Source: Candidatus Poribacteria bacterium
Lineage (GTDB): Bacteria > Poribacteria > WGA-4E > WGA-3G
NCBI GenBank assembly: GCA_022824265.1
Contig: JAJEAG010000010.1
Location: 62,001 to 126,000, forward strand
Direction of reading: 5' to 3'
DNA length: 64,000 nt
Shown: positions 43,170-52,721 of the stretch, in pieces
Position numbering within the stretch: position 1 is the first letter of the stretch
How the letters are laid out: every line of letters begins with the position of its first letter
The notes under the pieces: generated by a model
What the model saw: only the letters and a program-made list of their open reading frames with translations
Told to the model about the DNA's origin: nothing
Database searches by the model: none
Translations under genes and position numbers: made by a program

Positions 43170-44147
43170 TCAAATTTCGTCAATTCTGCGCTTCGCACTA
43201 CCTACAAGCATTTTTATTGCTGATGTAGGTTGATGATTAATACGGCATCCAGATGCGCGTTCATGTCCACCACCATTGAATTCTGCTGCAAGTGCAGCGA
43301 CATCAACAAGCCCTTCGCTTCTAAGACTTACTTTTGAGTTGCCATCCTGCAGTTCACAGATGCAGACTGCTACTTCAACACTATCTATCGCCTGGATTTG
43401 ATTGACAAAGCCTTCAACATCATCTAACGTTGTATCTGTATCGTTTAACATCTTCTGGGTCACCACCACCCAAGCGATTTTACCATCAGAGGTAAGTTCT
43501 AAAGTGCTAAGTGTCTTCCCCAACAAGCGTATTTTCCCAAGTGGTAAATGTTCATAAACATTGCTGTAAACTTCATCTGGAGCAAAGTTTCCAATCTCAA
43601 TCAAATCAGCTGCAATTCTATGTGTTTCTGGAGTTGCATTACTATAACGAAAGCAACCCGTATCAAACATGAGTCCAGTATATAGACACAATGCCTGTTC
43701 CGCATCTATAGACATGTCAGCATACTTAATAAACTTGTAAATGATTTCTGCAGTTGACGATACCTCGGTTTGAATAACGTTGTAATCTCCAAAATTTTTA
43801 GCACTAATATGATGGTCAATATTTACTATAGCATGTATTGGGATCAAATGTTTGCTAAGAAACTTTCCTATACGTTCACGTGAACTTGCATCAAGAATAA
43901 CGAGTGCCTCAGGACAATAGTCTGTGGAAGCTTGTGCATTTTCTACGTTTTCCCAATATGGTAGAAACTGATATTTTTTCGGCACTGCATCTGCGTTGAA
44001 GATTCGGATGGATTTACCTAACTTCCTTAAGAATAAGTATAGTGCTATCTCGGAACCAATTGCATCACCATCAGGATTAACATGGGTTGTTATTGCAAAT
44101 GTCTGGTATCGTTCAAAAAGAGTCAGAAGGTCACCGAAGTTATTCAT
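43170..44147 (-). CDS. nrnA: DHH/DHHA1 phosphoesterase, oligoribonuclease NrnA-like
   Basis: A 325-residue enzyme that degrades short oligoribonucleotides and 3'-phosphoadenosine 5'-phosphate in relatives. The DHH motif is I-D-H-H, the N-terminal metal site is T-H-V-N-P-D-G-D-A-I-G-S, and the DHHA1 domain ends in G-G-G-H-E-R-A-S-G-C. Its ATG overlaps the rbfA stop by four bases (ATGA type). Confidence 0.93.
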   Translation of the reverse strand: MNNFGDLLTLFERYQTFAITTHVNPDGDAIGSEIALYLFLRKLGKSIRIFNADAVPKKYQFLPYWENVENAQASTDYCPEALVILDASSRERIGKFLSKHLIPIHAIVNIDHHISAKNFGDYNVIQTEVSSTAEIIYKFIKYADMSIDAEQALCLYTGLMFDTGCFRYSNATPETHRIAADLIEIGNFAPDEVYSNVYEHLPLGKIRLLGKTLSTLELTSDGKIAWVVVTQKMLNDTDTTLDDVEGFVNQIQAIDSVEVAVCICELQDGNSKVSLRSEGLVDVAALAAEFNGGGHERASGCRINHQPTSAIKMLVGSAKRRIDEI

Positions 44148-44533
44148 GGCGACCCAGTATCTTGTTCAGAACTTTCAGTAGCTTCATTTTCATCGTCAAT
44201 TTCCTTGAGAAGTCCATCAATTTTCATCAGATGGTCAACTGAATCATCTAAACTAAACCGAAGTTCAGGTGAATATCTGAGAGACAAACGTTTACTTATT
44301 TCTCGTCTTAGAAACCCGGCAGCACTCTTAAGTCCTATGAGTGTATTTTCCTTCTGTTCATTTCCTCCGATAACACTAACCTTTACATCAACATATTTTA
44401 AGTCAGATGATACTTCCACCTGTGTGACAGTACAGAAAGCGACCCTCGGATCTTTGACATCGCGTTGTATTACCTGACTCAATTCTCTCTGGATGAGTGC
44501 ACTCACCCGGTCTTGTCTTCTATTTTCTATCAT
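44144..44533 (-). CDS. rbfA: 30S ribosome-binding factor A
   Basis: A KH-fold protein of 129 residues that acts in late 16S rRNA maturation. Recognisable parts: R-x-x-R-V-S-A-L-I-Q-R-E-L-S-Q-V-I, K-D-P-R-V-A-F-C-T-V-T-Q-V-E-V-S-S-D-L-K-Y, and R-x-I-S-K-R-L-S-L-R-Y-S-P-E-L-R-F. Coupled to nrnA by a four-base overlap. An acidic tail follows the fold. Confidence 0.95.
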   Translation of the reverse strand: MIENRRQDRVSALIQRELSQVIQRDVKDPRVAFCTVTQVEVSSDLKYVDVKVSVIGGNEQKENTLIGLKSAAGFLRREISKRLSLRYSPELRFSLDDSVDHLMKIDGLLKEIDDENEATESSEQDTGSP

Positions 44534-44615
44534 GATGGTTGATCTTTCTGTTTTGGATATTTTTTATCTATTATACTTAATTGTAAATTGTATCACAAAT
44601 AATTTATGTTACTTA

Positions 44616-44900
44616 TTAGAAGAAAAATTCTGTTTCATAGTCAACCAAAACTACTGATGAATTCCCTTCAATGAATTTAATGCTTTGTGACAAAACTTGA
44701 TTCACAAATTTTACTTCATTTGCTATAGAAACTGCACCTATAACGGCAGATTGATGCATATCAAGTGCTTCAATTTCGGCAACAGCGATGTTAAATCGGT
44801 TTTTGAGTCGTGCGATTAAACTCTTGAGAACCCTTCGTTTTTCCTTAAGGGACTGACTCTCTGGCAAATATAATTTAATTTTACAAACACCAATGTGCAT
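44616..44900 (-). CDS. ylxP: YlxP/DUF503 family protein
   Basis: A 94-residue protein with the DUF503 signature L-P-E-S-Q-S-L-K-E-K-R-R-V-L-K-S-L and R-F-N-I-A-V-A-E. It is usually found between infB and rbfA, as here, and is thought to act in ribosome assembly. 514 bp separate it from infB, more than is usual, and a small frame and hairpin lie in that gap. Confidence 0.88.
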   Translation of the reverse strand: MHIGVCKIKLYLPESQSLKEKRRVLKSLIARLKNRFNIAVAEIEALDMHQSAVIGAVSIANEVKFVNQVLSQSIKFIEGNSSVVLVDYETEFFF

Positions 44901-45001
44901 ATCTAATTTTCAATATTAATGAATGTTTACTTACCTATCCGATGAAATCACATCCCTATGAAATTTCTATTTTGTAAGTGAGCTCCACTCATAACAGAAA
45001 A

Positions 45002-45020
45002 TGATCCAGCTGCTGGATCA
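45002..45020 (-). terminator. hairpin with T-run downstream of infB
   Basis: TGATCCAGC-T-GCTGGATCA on the plus strand, a 19-base near-perfect palindrome; on the minus strand it is followed by TTTTCTGTT. Likely an intrinsic terminator for the infB message or for the small frame 45032-45142 that ends 11 bases before it. Confidence 0.55.
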
Positions 45021-45031
45021 ATCACATAATC

Positions 45032-45142
45032 TTAACCCTTTATCTTCATCTTTATCCGTGTATTCGGTTTAAGAAAATTGGGCAATTCAATAGGTAGGAT
45101 TAGTACTTTCCTTTCGGTCGAAAAGACGGTATGTGTCAACAT
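45032..45142 (-). CDS. possible 36-aa basic protein after infB
   Basis: ATG 45142 to TAA 45032. The sequence is protein-like: an N-terminal T-H-T-V-F-S-T-E-R-K, a hydrophobic V-L-I-L-P-I-E-L-P, and a basic end R-I-K-M-K-I-K-G. There is no strong ribosome site and an in-frame stop lies three codons upstream of the ATG. The immediate terminator downstream makes a real small gene plausible. Function unknown. The rest of the 514-bp gap 44901-45414 shows nothing else. Confidence 0.3.
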   Translation of the reverse strand: MLTHTVFSTERKVLILPIELPNFLKPNTRIKMKIKG

Positions 45143-45414
45143 TCTATAGGTTTAATCCAAAGACAGTTGTGTGAATACACTTAGTAGTAGATGAAGTTAT
45201 TGGAATACATAACTACCATCAACATAATTACTAAGGGACAATAGTGAGTGGATTTTAGGTTATCAATACTTAACAATGCTTGCGATTGTCATATAGATAC
45301 GAATTTAAAGGACTTAACACAGAGAAATACAGATTTAACAACAATTCTGGAATGAAGATGTTCCAAAGTGAGAACTACGTATTATGGTTTACATATCGCT
45401 AATGTGACATTAGA

Positions 45415-47520
45415 TTAGAGTGTACGTGCAATTTGTTCATGGACATAACATTCTAACACATCTCCAACTTTTATGTCATCAAATTCTTCAATTCCAATAC
45501 CACATTCATAATTAGCTTGTACTTCGGTGACATTATCTTTGAAACGTTTGAGTGAGTCAACCTTTCCTTCATATATCATTCTGTTATCACGTAAGACTCT
45601 CAGGGGATTATTAAATGTAATTCTCCCCCAGTTGACATAACTACCAGCAACTAACCCACTGCGTGGCACTTTGAAGATTTCTCTGACTTCAGCCCGTCCA
45701 ATAATTACTTCACGGACCTCCGGATCTAACAAACCTTCCATAGCGGATCGGATATCAGAGATGATGTCATATATAACAGTATAAGTGCGAACATCTATCC
45801 CTTCAGTTTCTGTAGCTTTGACAGCTTCTGTGGTAGGATACACGTTGAATCCGACAACGATTGCATCCGATGCTGATGCGAGCAAGATGTCAGTTTCTGT
45901 AATGCCACCCGTGGCTTCGTGGATTATATTTATTTTTACCTCAGGTGTGCTTAATTTTAGCAGAGATTCTGATATTGCCTGGACAGAGCCTTGTACATCA
46001 CCTTTAACAATTACATTCAATTCTTTTATATCGCCTTCTTGAATCTGTTGGAATAGGTCATCAAGGCTAATATGGCTGTGTGCCCCAAGTTTAGAGATTC
46101 GGTATTGGTCTTGCCGTTCTTCACTGATTGTGCGTGCATCTTTTTCTGATTCTACCGCAAAAAATTGGTCTCCTGCCTCTGGTACTCCAGTGAAACCAAG
46201 TACTTCTACAGGTGTAGATGGACCTGCAGATTTTATCCGTTTTCCATCATCACTCATCATCGCTCTAACTTTACCAGAGTAGCGTCCGGAGACAAATGTA
46301 TCACCAACTTTTAGGGAACCAGATTGAACTAACACCGTTGCAACGGCACCACGATCTTTATCCACTTGTGCTTCGATTACAACTCCACGGGCAAGTTTTG
46401 ACGGATTTGCCTTTAATTCCAGCAATGCAGCTTCCAATAGGAGCATCTCTAACAACAATTCTATTCCGGTGCCTTCCACAGCAGATACTTCAACACAGAT
46501 TGTTTGTCCACCCCATTCTTCTGGTACTAAATCGTTCTCAACCAGCTGCTGTTTTACATAATCAGGTCGTGCACCTTGGACATCAATTTTGTTTATTGCG
46601 ATAACAATAGGCACTTTTGCAGCTTTTGCGTGGTTAATTGCTTCAATTGTCTGTGGCATTACGCCATCATCTGCGGCAACAATAAGGACAACGATGTCAG
46701 TTGCTTGTGCCCCACGTGCACGCATTGCTGTAAATGCTGCATGACCAGGTGTATCAAGAAATACTATACTACCGTTTTCTAATTCCACATGGTATGCGCC
46801 TATATGTTGGGTGATATTACCTGCTTCAGATTCACTGATGTTTGTTTTACGGATAGAATCCAAGAGCGATGTTTTACCGTGGTCAACATGCCCCATAATT
46901 GTGATAACTGGCGCGCGCGCTACCAATGATTCGGGTGGATCTTCCTCGTCAGTCATTAGTATTTCTTCAAGTGTTTTTTCCTTTACAGTTTCAAAACCGA
47001 AATGTTCACCCAAAATCAGTAAAGTTTGGTAATCTAAGCTTTGGTTTATAGATGCCATAACCTTTAGCTTCATCAATTGCATAATCAATTGTGTTGACTG
47101 CAAATTGAGTAGTGATGCTAAAGATCCAACTGTTATACCTTCTTGTACTTGTAGTAGTGCGTCTGCTGGCGTTTCTTCTTCTGGTTCTTCCTCAATTTTT
47201 TCTACTTTTTCCTCTCCTGTTTCTTCTATTTTTGGCTCAATTTCTTCCTCTTTTTTTATTACTTCTTCTATTTTTTCTACATCCTTTTCTTTATTGGTAG
47301 CAATTTCATGCTGAGGATCCAATTCGGATTCAACCAACATAATCATTTCTGGATCTAAACTACTCATGTGGTTTTTTATAGGTACACCCAATTCTTCAAG
47401 AACTGTGATTAGTTCTTTGCTACTCATTCCATGTCGTTTTGCCAATTCATAGACTCTGACATTTTGACTCTGTGTTGTTTTTTTCTCAACTTCAGCTGTT
47501 TGCTGTCTACGTTTTTTCAT
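45415..47520 (-). CDS. infB: translation initiation factor IF-2
   Basis: The GTPase that places initiator tRNA on the 30S subunit. The order is IF2_N-like helical segment ([10 protein letters not shown]), a short acidic linker rich in Glu and Lys (about 75-120), second IF2_N, then the G domain with [16 protein letters not shown] and N-K-I-D, and domains II-IV. At 701 residues it is a short form, with a reduced linker compared with the ~890 of E. coli. Its ATG overlaps the ylxR stop by 14 bp. Confidence 0.97.
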   Translation of the reverse strand: MKKRRQQTAEVEKKTTQSQNVRVYELAKRHGMSSKELITVLEELGVPIKNHMSSLDPEMIMLVESELDPQHEIATNKEKDVEKIEEVIKKEEEIEPKIEETGEEKVEKIEEEPEEETPADALLQVQEGITVGSLASLLNLQSTQLIMQLMKLKVMASINQSLDYQTLLILGEHFGFETVKEKTLEEILMTDEEDPPESLVARAPVITIMGHVDHGKTSLLDSIRKTNISESEAGNITQHIGAYHVELENGSIVFLDTPGHAAFTAMRARGAQATDIVVLIVAADDGVMPQTIEAINHAKAAKVPIVIAINKIDVQGARPDYVKQQLVENDLVPEEWGGQTICVEVSAVEGTGIELLLEMLLLEAALLELKANPSKLARGVVIEAQVDKDRGAVATVLVQSGSLKVGDTFVSGRYSGKVRAMMSDDGKRIKSAGPSTPVEVLGFTGVPEAGDQFFAVESEKDARTISEERQDQYRISKLGAHSHISLDDLFQQIQEGDIKELNVIVKGDVQGSVQAISESLLKLSTPEVKINIIHEATGGITETDILLASASDAIVVGFNVYPTTEAVKATETEGIDVRTYTVIYDIISDIRSAMEGLLDPEVREVIIGRAEVREIFKVPRSGLVAGSYVNWGRITFNNPLRVLRDNRMIYEGKVDSLKRFKDNVTEVQANYECGIGIEEFDDIKVGDVLECYVHEQIARTL

Positions 47521-47800
47521 CGGCGTTTATCTCCTTTTCAAGAAGTATCTGCCTAAACTCGACGATGACCGATTTTGGCAGTTGTACTCGTAGCAATGCG
47601 TTAATCCGTTTAGGCGAATTAAATGCTTCCTCAATACAAGATTGTGAATGACAGACATAAGCCCCACGTCCGGGACGTCTTTTTAAATCATCTATCACCA
47701 AAAATTCACCTTTGTAGCACACAAATCTGTGCAATGTTTCCTGTGGAAATTTACAACGGCACCCAATGCAGGTGCGAATAGGTCCTTTTACTCTTTTCAT
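47507..47800 (-). CDS. ylxR: YlxR family RNA-binding protein (DUF448)
   Basis: A 97-residue protein with R-T-C-I-G-C-R, R-R-P-G-R-G-A-Y-V-C-H and C-I-E-E-A signatures. Found between nusA and infB in most bacteria. It binds RNA in its family; the precise role is debated. Overlaps infB by 14 bp. Confidence 0.93.
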   Translation of the reverse strand: MKRVKGPIRTCIGCRCKFPQETLHRFVCYKGEFLVIDDLKRRPGRGAYVCHSQSCIEEAFNSPKRINALLRVQLPKSVIVEFRQILLEKEINADEKT

Positions 47801-47886
47801 CTATTGACTGTGGAGACAAGTCACATTAGACCAGTTTCCCACAGTGATATCTGCGAACAGATGTATTTGTGAATAGGTTTATACCC

Positions 47887-49161
47887 TTAAACTTCAGATG
47901 TATGTTCATCAACTGTTTCTGAATCATTAGTATCTTCAGATGTTGTTTCAATATCAACATCATCACTAACTTCTTCCTCACTTTCTGAACTATTTTCATC
48001 AACGTCAACATTGGTTTCATCATCTTCTGATTCAGCGTCTATATTTTCATCAATCTCGTCATCATCTTCTTTAAACAGAGTATCCAATGAAACAGGATTT
48101 TCCGCTTCACTTTTTATGTCAATATGCCAGCCGGTTAATTTAGCAGCAAGTCGAGCGTTCTGTCCTCTTCTACCAATAGCTAAGGACAACTGATCTTCTG
48201 CGACGATAACATTTGCACTCATATCATCTTCGTTGAGTTCTACCCTGCGAATTTTGGCAGGCTTTAGAGCATTCTTGATAAACTCTCGTGCGTCCTCATC
48301 CCAATCTAAAAAATCGATTTTCTCGTTCTTTAATTCTCTAACCATTGTCTGAACACGTGCCCCTCTAACTCCTACACATGTTCCGACTGCATCAATCCCA
48401 TCTTCAGTTGCAGTTACAGCAACTTTAGCGCGGTAGCCAGGATCACGAGCAACAGCCATCACACGAACTTGCCCATCATATACTTCTGGCACCTCTTGTT
48501 CACATAACATTGTTATCAGGTCCGGATGTGTTCTGGATACAACAAGTTGTTCTCCAGTCATAGTATCCTTGACCTCTAAGATCAAACACCGAATGGAGTC
48601 CCCACGATTATATCGATGCGGTGGTGGAATTTGACTCGCTGGTAACAACGCTTCTGTTCTCAAAACGTCCGTTCGCTCCAGGTCAATAATTGCATCTTGT
48701 CCAGTATACCTCTGTAGGTAACCGACAACTACCTCACCTTCACGTCCTTCAAATTCTTTATATATAAGTTCGCGTTCAGCTTCTCTAAGTTTACCGAGTA
48801 ATATTTGCCGTCCTAATTGTGCTTGTATTCGACCAAATTCTTCTGGATTAATTTCGACTTCAATTGTATCACCGATCTCTACATCAGGTTTGATTTTTTT
48901 TGCTTCTTCAATAGGAATTTCCGTCGAGAAATCCTGCATTATATTTACAACCTTTTTAGGCACATGACATGTTATTTCCTCACGGTCAAGCTGTATGTCT
49001 ATTGATACCTTAGCTTCAGGTCCGTAGTGGCGTGATGCGATTACACGTAATGCATCCTCAATTGCGCTAAGAAAGACATCCTCCGGTAAATCGGTGTGTC
49101 CCATCATTTGTCGAATAGACTGTTGTAAACTTTCTTTTCTTGCCTCTGTTTTCTGTTTCAT
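47887..49161 (-). CDS. nusA: transcription termination/antitermination protein NusA
   Basis: A 424-residue RNA polymerase-associated factor. The N-terminal domain, S1 domain (E-G-E-V-V-V-G-Y-L-Q-R-Y) and two KH domains (G-T-C-V-G-V-R-G-A-R-V-Q and L-A-I-G-R-R-G-Q-N-A-R-L-A) are all present. The end, after about residue 355, is a low-complexity acidic tail of Asp, Glu and Ser instead of the helix-hairpin repeats found in E. coli. I chose ATG 49161, which has AGGAG just upstream, over the longer frame from 49215, whose extra residues are unlike NusA and would overlap rimP. Confidence 0.96.
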   Translation of the reverse strand: MKQKTEARKESLQQSIRQMMGHTDLPEDVFLSAIEDALRVIASRHYGPEAKVSIDIQLDREEITCHVPKKVVNIMQDFSTEIPIEEAKKIKPDVEIGDTIEVEINPEEFGRIQAQLGRQILLGKLREAERELIYKEFEGREGEVVVGYLQRYTGQDAIIDLERTDVLRTEALLPASQIPPPHRYNRGDSIRCLILEVKDTMTGEQLVVSRTHPDLITMLCEQEVPEVYDGQVRVMAVARDPGYRAKVAVTATEDGIDAVGTCVGVRGARVQTMVRELKNEKIDFLDWDEDAREFIKNALKPAKIRRVELNEDDMSANVIVAEDQLSLAIGRRGQNARLAAKLTGWHIDIKSEAENPVSLDTLFKEDDDEIDENIDAESEDDETNVDVDENSSESEEEVSDDVDIETTSEDTNDSETVDEHTSEV

Positions 49162-49208
49162 ATTTCTCCTACTCAATACTTGGTAAAAATCCAATAATAT
49201 TAGACTGA

Positions 49209-49670
49209 TTACCATGCAAGTTGAATATAACCTTTATTTATCTGTGAAATATCAATATGTATTGTCTTACCTGATGTTTGTTCTAAAACGACACATCCGT
49301 CAATGACATTTTTCACCTGCCCTTGTAACATAAAGGTCTGTCCGTTTGTAGATGAAGTAAGAATATTAACGTTTCTCTCTATATTACGTTGAAAGTCGCG
49401 TTCTGTTGTCAAAGGACGGTCAAGACCTGGGGAAGCAATCTCCAAATGTTGATATTCATCTAAAATCTGGTGTACTTCTAAAATTGGTCTAACCTCTTGA
49501 TCTACTGCCTTGCAATCTGCTACAGACATTCCGCCTTGTTTATGGATTAACAGTCGAAGAATCTTATTTTTTGTGTTTCCCGCTATCTCCACAGCTACCA
49601 ATTCATAACCCTCAATATCAAGTAGAGGGGTTAAAATCTCTTCAATGGTAGTTTCAATTCCTCCAGTCAT
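49209..49670 (-). CDS. rimP: ribosome maturation factor RimP
   Basis: A 153-residue 30S assembly factor. Signatures: G-Y-E-L-V-A-V-E, L-R-L-L-I-H-K-Q-G-G-M-S-V-A-D-C, and L-E-I-A-S-P-G-L-D-R-P-L. First gene of the rimP-nusA-ylxR-infB operon. A hairpin followed by a T-run ends about 17 bases before its ATG, so expression is probably controlled by attenuation. Confidence 0.95.
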   Translation of the reverse strand: MTGGIETTIEEILTPLLDIEGYELVAVEIAGNTKNKILRLLIHKQGGMSVADCKAVDQEVRPILEVHQILDEYQHLEIASPGLDRPLTTERDFQRNIERNVNILTSSTNGQTFMLQGQVKNVIDGCVVLEQTSGKTIHIDISQINKGYIQLAW

Positions 49671-49686
49671 ATTCTACATCCCATAT

Positions 49687-49798
49687 AAAATAAAAAACGC
49701 GATCGTTCTCGGTTGAGAGATGTTTCGCGGTGCATCGTTAGCGATTTTCCCGTTCCTATGAAGTTAGGTACAGACTTCGCTTTTACCACTGAACTAAC
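49687..49798 (-). ncRNA. structured leader of the rimP-nusA-infB operon with terminator-like end
   Basis: On the minus strand the leader folds first into stem GTTA (about 49798-49795) with TAAC (about 49740-49737), then AGCGA with TCGCT, enclosing GAAGT/ACTTC. A second hairpin, CGCGA (49729-49725) with TCGCG (49702-49698) enclosing CTC/GAG, is followed directly by TTTTTTATTTT (49697-49687). The final hairpin with its T-run has the form of an intrinsic terminator ending about 17 bases before rimP. Leader attenuation of this operon is known in other bacteria (for example the enterobacterial rimP leader), but this sequence is not that element. Confidence 0.6.
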
Positions 49799-49837
49799 AG
49801 CAATAATATGGATTTGACCTGCAAGCCTTAGGTTAGC

Positions 49838-49866
49838 ATGATAACACTTTCCTTTTTGGGAATCAA
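49838..49866 (-). promoter_or_regulatory. sigma-70-type promoter of the rimP operon
   Basis: On the minus strand: TTGATT (49866-49861), a 17-bp spacer, and TGT-TATCAT (TATCAT at 49843-49838, extended -10). The start would be near 49831, giving a leader of about 160 bases before rimP. Confidence 0.65.
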
Positions 49867-50056
49867 GCCAAATTCATGATCCGTGTTAATATGTTTTTCA
49901 AGACCTGATAACTTCACCGCAAATTCCTTATTGAAAACGTTTTGTTTTAGACGTTAACTCAAATAATAGTTTAACCTATGTACATATTTTTGTCAAGTTT
50001 ATTTTTACGTGAGATAAAAATAAATTAATACACAACTTTAATCCTTCAAACAAACC

Positions 50057-50082
50057 TAATCCTGCAAATCTTGGTTCAGACA
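50057..50082. repeat. solo MITE-like right end
   Basis: TAATCCTGCAAATCTTGG followed by TTCAGACA, a degenerate copy of the right terminus of the 7513-7657 element, lying just upstream of the YdjM-type gene. The remainder of 49867-50130 shows no gene. Confidence 0.45.
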
Positions 50083-50115
50083 ATTAACATATACTTTCTG
50101 ATTTACATTTGTTTA

Positions 50116-50124
50116 TGTTATACT
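50116..50124 (+). promoter_or_regulatory. extended -10 six bases before a start codon
   Basis: TG-T-TATACT (TATACT at 50119-50124), six bases, then ATG 50131. Transcription would start at or near the A of the ATG, so the message would be leaderless. No ribosome binding site lies upstream. Confidence 0.45.
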
Positions 50125-50130
50125 ATTATT

Positions 50131-50742
50131 ATGAGTATGTTTCGCGAACATTGGATCGGAGGTTTGTCTTCTTACAGCGTTTTTTTTACTCTTTCGCTTG
50201 TAGTGACTATTTCCGTTTCAATATCTTATGGTCTATCATTTGATTGGAATCCAACGATTTCGATGAATCCTGTGGAAATCATTGGATGCTTCGTCGTCGC
50301 ATTGCTATTTGGTTTGTTCCCTGATGTTGATATTAAAAGCAGGAGTCAAAAGGTATTTTATAGTGTATTATTCGTCCTGAATTGCTCGCTAATTCTGATC
50401 TTTCAAAGGTATTTAGAGTCGGCACTATTAGGTTTATTTGCGATGCTTCCAATACTTAGTAAGCATCGCGGATGGACACATTCCAAAATAACCATGATAT
50501 TGCTACCGAGTCTATTTCTGGTAATACCACTTTATGCTGAATATAGCGGTTATGGTATTGGATGGGAAGAACTACCTGCTATATTCGATACTTTGGTAGA
50601 GTACGAGAATCTTCCAGAAACCTTCCATAGTGGTATTGCATTCTATGTAGCTGGGTTGATAGGATATGCATCACATCTATATCTTGATGGTATTCTGTTC
50701 CGTTCACGCAAATCACAACGACGAAAAAAACGTGCAAACTAA
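50131..50742 (+). CDS. YdjM-type membrane-bound metal-dependent hydrolase
   Basis: A 203-residue inner-membrane protein of the YdjM/DUF457 family. Conserved motifs: F-P-D-V-D (metal-site acids), H-R-G-W-T-H-S and H-L-Y-L-D-G. Four to five hydrophobic spans are present. I chose ATG 50131 because the longer frame from 50071 includes the -10 box and a repeat end. The stop overlaps the ATG of the next gene (TAATG). Confidence 0.82.
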   Translation: MSMFREHWIGGLSSYSVFFTLSLVVTISVSISYGLSFDWNPTISMNPVEIIGCFVVALLFGLFPDVDIKSRSQKVFYSVLFVLNCSLILIFQRYLESALLGLFAMLPILSKHRGWTHSKITMILLPSLFLVIPLYAEYSGYGIGWEELPAIFDTLVEYENLPETFHSGIAFYVAGLIGYASHLYLDGILFRSRKSQRRKKRAN

Positions 50743-52052
50743 TGAATACTGTAATCCTCAATTCAAGGAATTTCCGTGATAATGCTGTCATACAAAAACT
50801 TTATGCATTTTCAAAAATGCATAAAGTTGAACTTTATCTTGTCGGAGGAAGTGTACGGGATCTATTATTGAACCGTAGCGTTTCTGATTTCGATTTCACA
50901 TTGAAATCAGAAACGATTCAGTTTGCTAAATCGTTCGCCAAAAGCATAAATGCCTCGTTCGTTCCGCTTGAAGAACAACCACCGACTGCTCGAGTGATTG
51001 TAAAAACGCAACAACCAACCCAAACTGAATTATGCCTTGATTTTACTCAGTTTAGAGCTAATACCCTCATTGAAGATCTATGTTTACGTGACTTAACAAT
51101 CAATGCTATAGCAATTCCACTTGAATCGGTAATGGAAACGGATCATCCAGAAATAATCGATCCGTGTAATGGTATCAATGACTTGGACAAACGTCAGCTT
51201 CTGTTTCCAAGTGAACAAGTGATAATTAACGATCCACTCCGACTAATGCGGATTTTTAGATTTTCCACCCAGTTGGATTTTCATATTCCTCAAAACTCTT
51301 TTAAGTTAGTTCAAAAGCATTCAGATCTATTGCCGAATGTATCACAAGAACGTGTGCGTGATGAATTGTTTAAACTGCTCAAGAATAAAAAATCAAATTA
51401 CTACTTGCAGCTGATGTCTAAGGCAGATCTATTATCTAAGGTAATTCCCAACTTAAAAAATAGGTTGGACAATTGGTCTTCCCTTGAGAGATTTGAGAAA
51501 AAACCGATTCCTGAATCACTTAGTGAATATCGTGCTGAAATTGATGCCTATCTCAATGAAGAATTAGGTTTGCTTGCAAATAGGTATACATTGATTAAGC
51601 TCTGCTTACTGAATCCGGGAAATACTGTAGAAATCGGTAAACGTTTACGACTCAGTCGAAAAGCAGTAAAGTTTCTGAAATGTATTACAATTGAATATCC
51701 GCAACTTAGCGATGAGGTTTTGACAAAGAAACAGATAATCACTTTCTTAAGAAATACTTCATCGGAGTGGTGGGGAGTGCTTCTACTCTCAGTAGCTATA
51801 TTACCAATTTCCGCAGAAGTGTTAAAACAGATCGCAGATACCTATTTTCAACATCTATTACCAATTCTGGAACAAGGAAAACTGATTTCGGGAGAAGATC
51901 TTATAAGGAAATTCAAACTTAAGGAGGGGAAAGAAATTGGTGTGTTATTGAAGCAGATTGAAGAGATGCAGCACCACGGTGAGATACAGACACGGGCTGA
52001 AGCATTCATTGCTGTAGAGAAGTTAATTCAAAAGGAAAATGAATCAATCTAA
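50742..52052 (+). CDS. cca: CCA tRNA nucleotidyltransferase / poly(A) polymerase family
   Basis: A 436-residue class II nucleotidyltransferase. The head domain has L-V-G-G-S-V-R-D-L-L and D-F-D-F-T; next come D-L-x-x-R-D-L-T-I-N-A-I-A and the D-P-L-R-L-M-R-I-F-R-F motif. It adds or repairs the CCA end of tRNA; a poly(A) polymerase role cannot be excluded from sequence alone. The C-terminal half is helical. Coupled by one base to the preceding gene and overlaps the convergent VTT gene by nine bases. Confidence 0.92.
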   Translation: MNTVILNSRNFRDNAVIQKLYAFSKMHKVELYLVGGSVRDLLLNRSVSDFDFTLKSETIQFAKSFAKSINASFVPLEEQPPTARVIVKTQQPTQTELCLDFTQFRANTLIEDLCLRDLTINAIAIPLESVMETDHPEIIDPCNGINDLDKRQLLFPSEQVIINDPLRLMRIFRFSTQLDFHIPQNSFKLVQKHSDLLPNVSQERVRDELFKLLKNKKSNYYLQLMSKADLLSKVIPNLKNRLDNWSSLERFEKKPIPESLSEYRAEIDAYLNEELGLLANRYTLIKLCLLNPGNTVEIGKRLRLSRKAVKFLKCITIEYPQLSDEVLTKKQIITFLRNTSSEWWGVLLLSVAILPISAEVLKQIADTYFQHLLPILEQGKLISGEDLIRKFKLKEGKEIGVLLKQIEEMQHHGEIQTRAEAFIAVEKLIQKENESI

Positions 52053-52721
52053 ATCTGTTTGCTTTTTACCCAATAATTTCGGAATTAGAGAAACCAAGAA
52101 AATGAGGACACCTGCTATTGAGAGGTAAATCAAGGTTTTTTTTAAATCTCCTTCACCACTGACAAGCGCGCCTCCGATTTGCACGTACGCTACGGTACCG
52201 GGCAACATAAATATAGATGAAACGATTACATAAGTTGGTAGTTTAATATTCGTTAACCCATAAGCATAGTTTTGTAAATTAAATGGGAAGATAGGGGTTA
52301 ACCTTGTGAACATCAAGATACGCCATCCTTCCTGTTCTACCTTTTCATCTATTTTTTGGAATAGAGCGTTACCAGAAATCCAACTTTCAACAAGATCACG
52401 CGCAACATAACGTCCAACAAGGAATGCAAGCGATACACCGATAGTTGCTCCGATCCAAACATAAACAACACCCCACACCGGTCCGAAGGCAATCCCAGAT
52501 AGCACTGTAATAGGTAATCCCGGTAAAAAGAAAAGAGTAGCAACAATGTAAAAACCGATATAGATCAGTGGGGCGATAACACCAAATCCTGAAACCCAAT
52601 CTTTAATTTTATGGACATTCTTTAGGTCAATATATGCTGTTACACCGTAATATCTCAAAAGTGAATAGATTGCGACAACAACACCGATTCCGATGATGAA
52701 ACGAATTACCTTACTTTTCAT
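52044..52721 (-). CDS. TVP38/TMEM64 (VTT/DedA-type) membrane protein
   Basis: A 225-residue inner-membrane protein with the VTT domain: F-L-P-G-L-P-I-T-V-L-S-G-I-A-F-G-P-V-W-G, V-G-R-Y-V-A-R-D and F-T-R-L-T-P-I-F-P-F-N-L-Q-N-Y-A-Y-G-L-T. The family includes lipid-scramblase-like proteins. It overlaps the gene upstream (52711) by 11 bases and the convergent cca gene by nine. Confidence 0.9.
   Translation of the reverse strand: MKSKVIRFIIGIGVVVAIYSLLRYYGVTAYIDLKNVHKIKDWVSGFGVIAPLIYIGFYIVATLFFLPGLPITVLSGIAFGPVWGVVYVWIGATIGVSLAFLVGRYVARDLVESWISGNALFQKIDEKVEQEGWRILMFTRLTPIFPFNLQNYAYGLTNIKLPTYVIVSSIFMLPGTVAYVQIGGALVSGEGDLKKTLIYLSIAGVLIFLVSLIPKLLGKKQTDLD

Noticed and set aside
41280-44477. Several frames antisense to the alcohol dehydrogenase, nrnA and rbfA
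   Set aside because: They lie inside well-supported genes and have no recognisable features of their own.
49737-49800. tRNA-like stretch TTAGTTCAGTGGTAAAAGC on the minus strand
   Set aside because: It resembles a D-arm, but there is no matching acceptor stem, seven-base anticodon loop or T-arm. Interpreted as part of the rimP leader.
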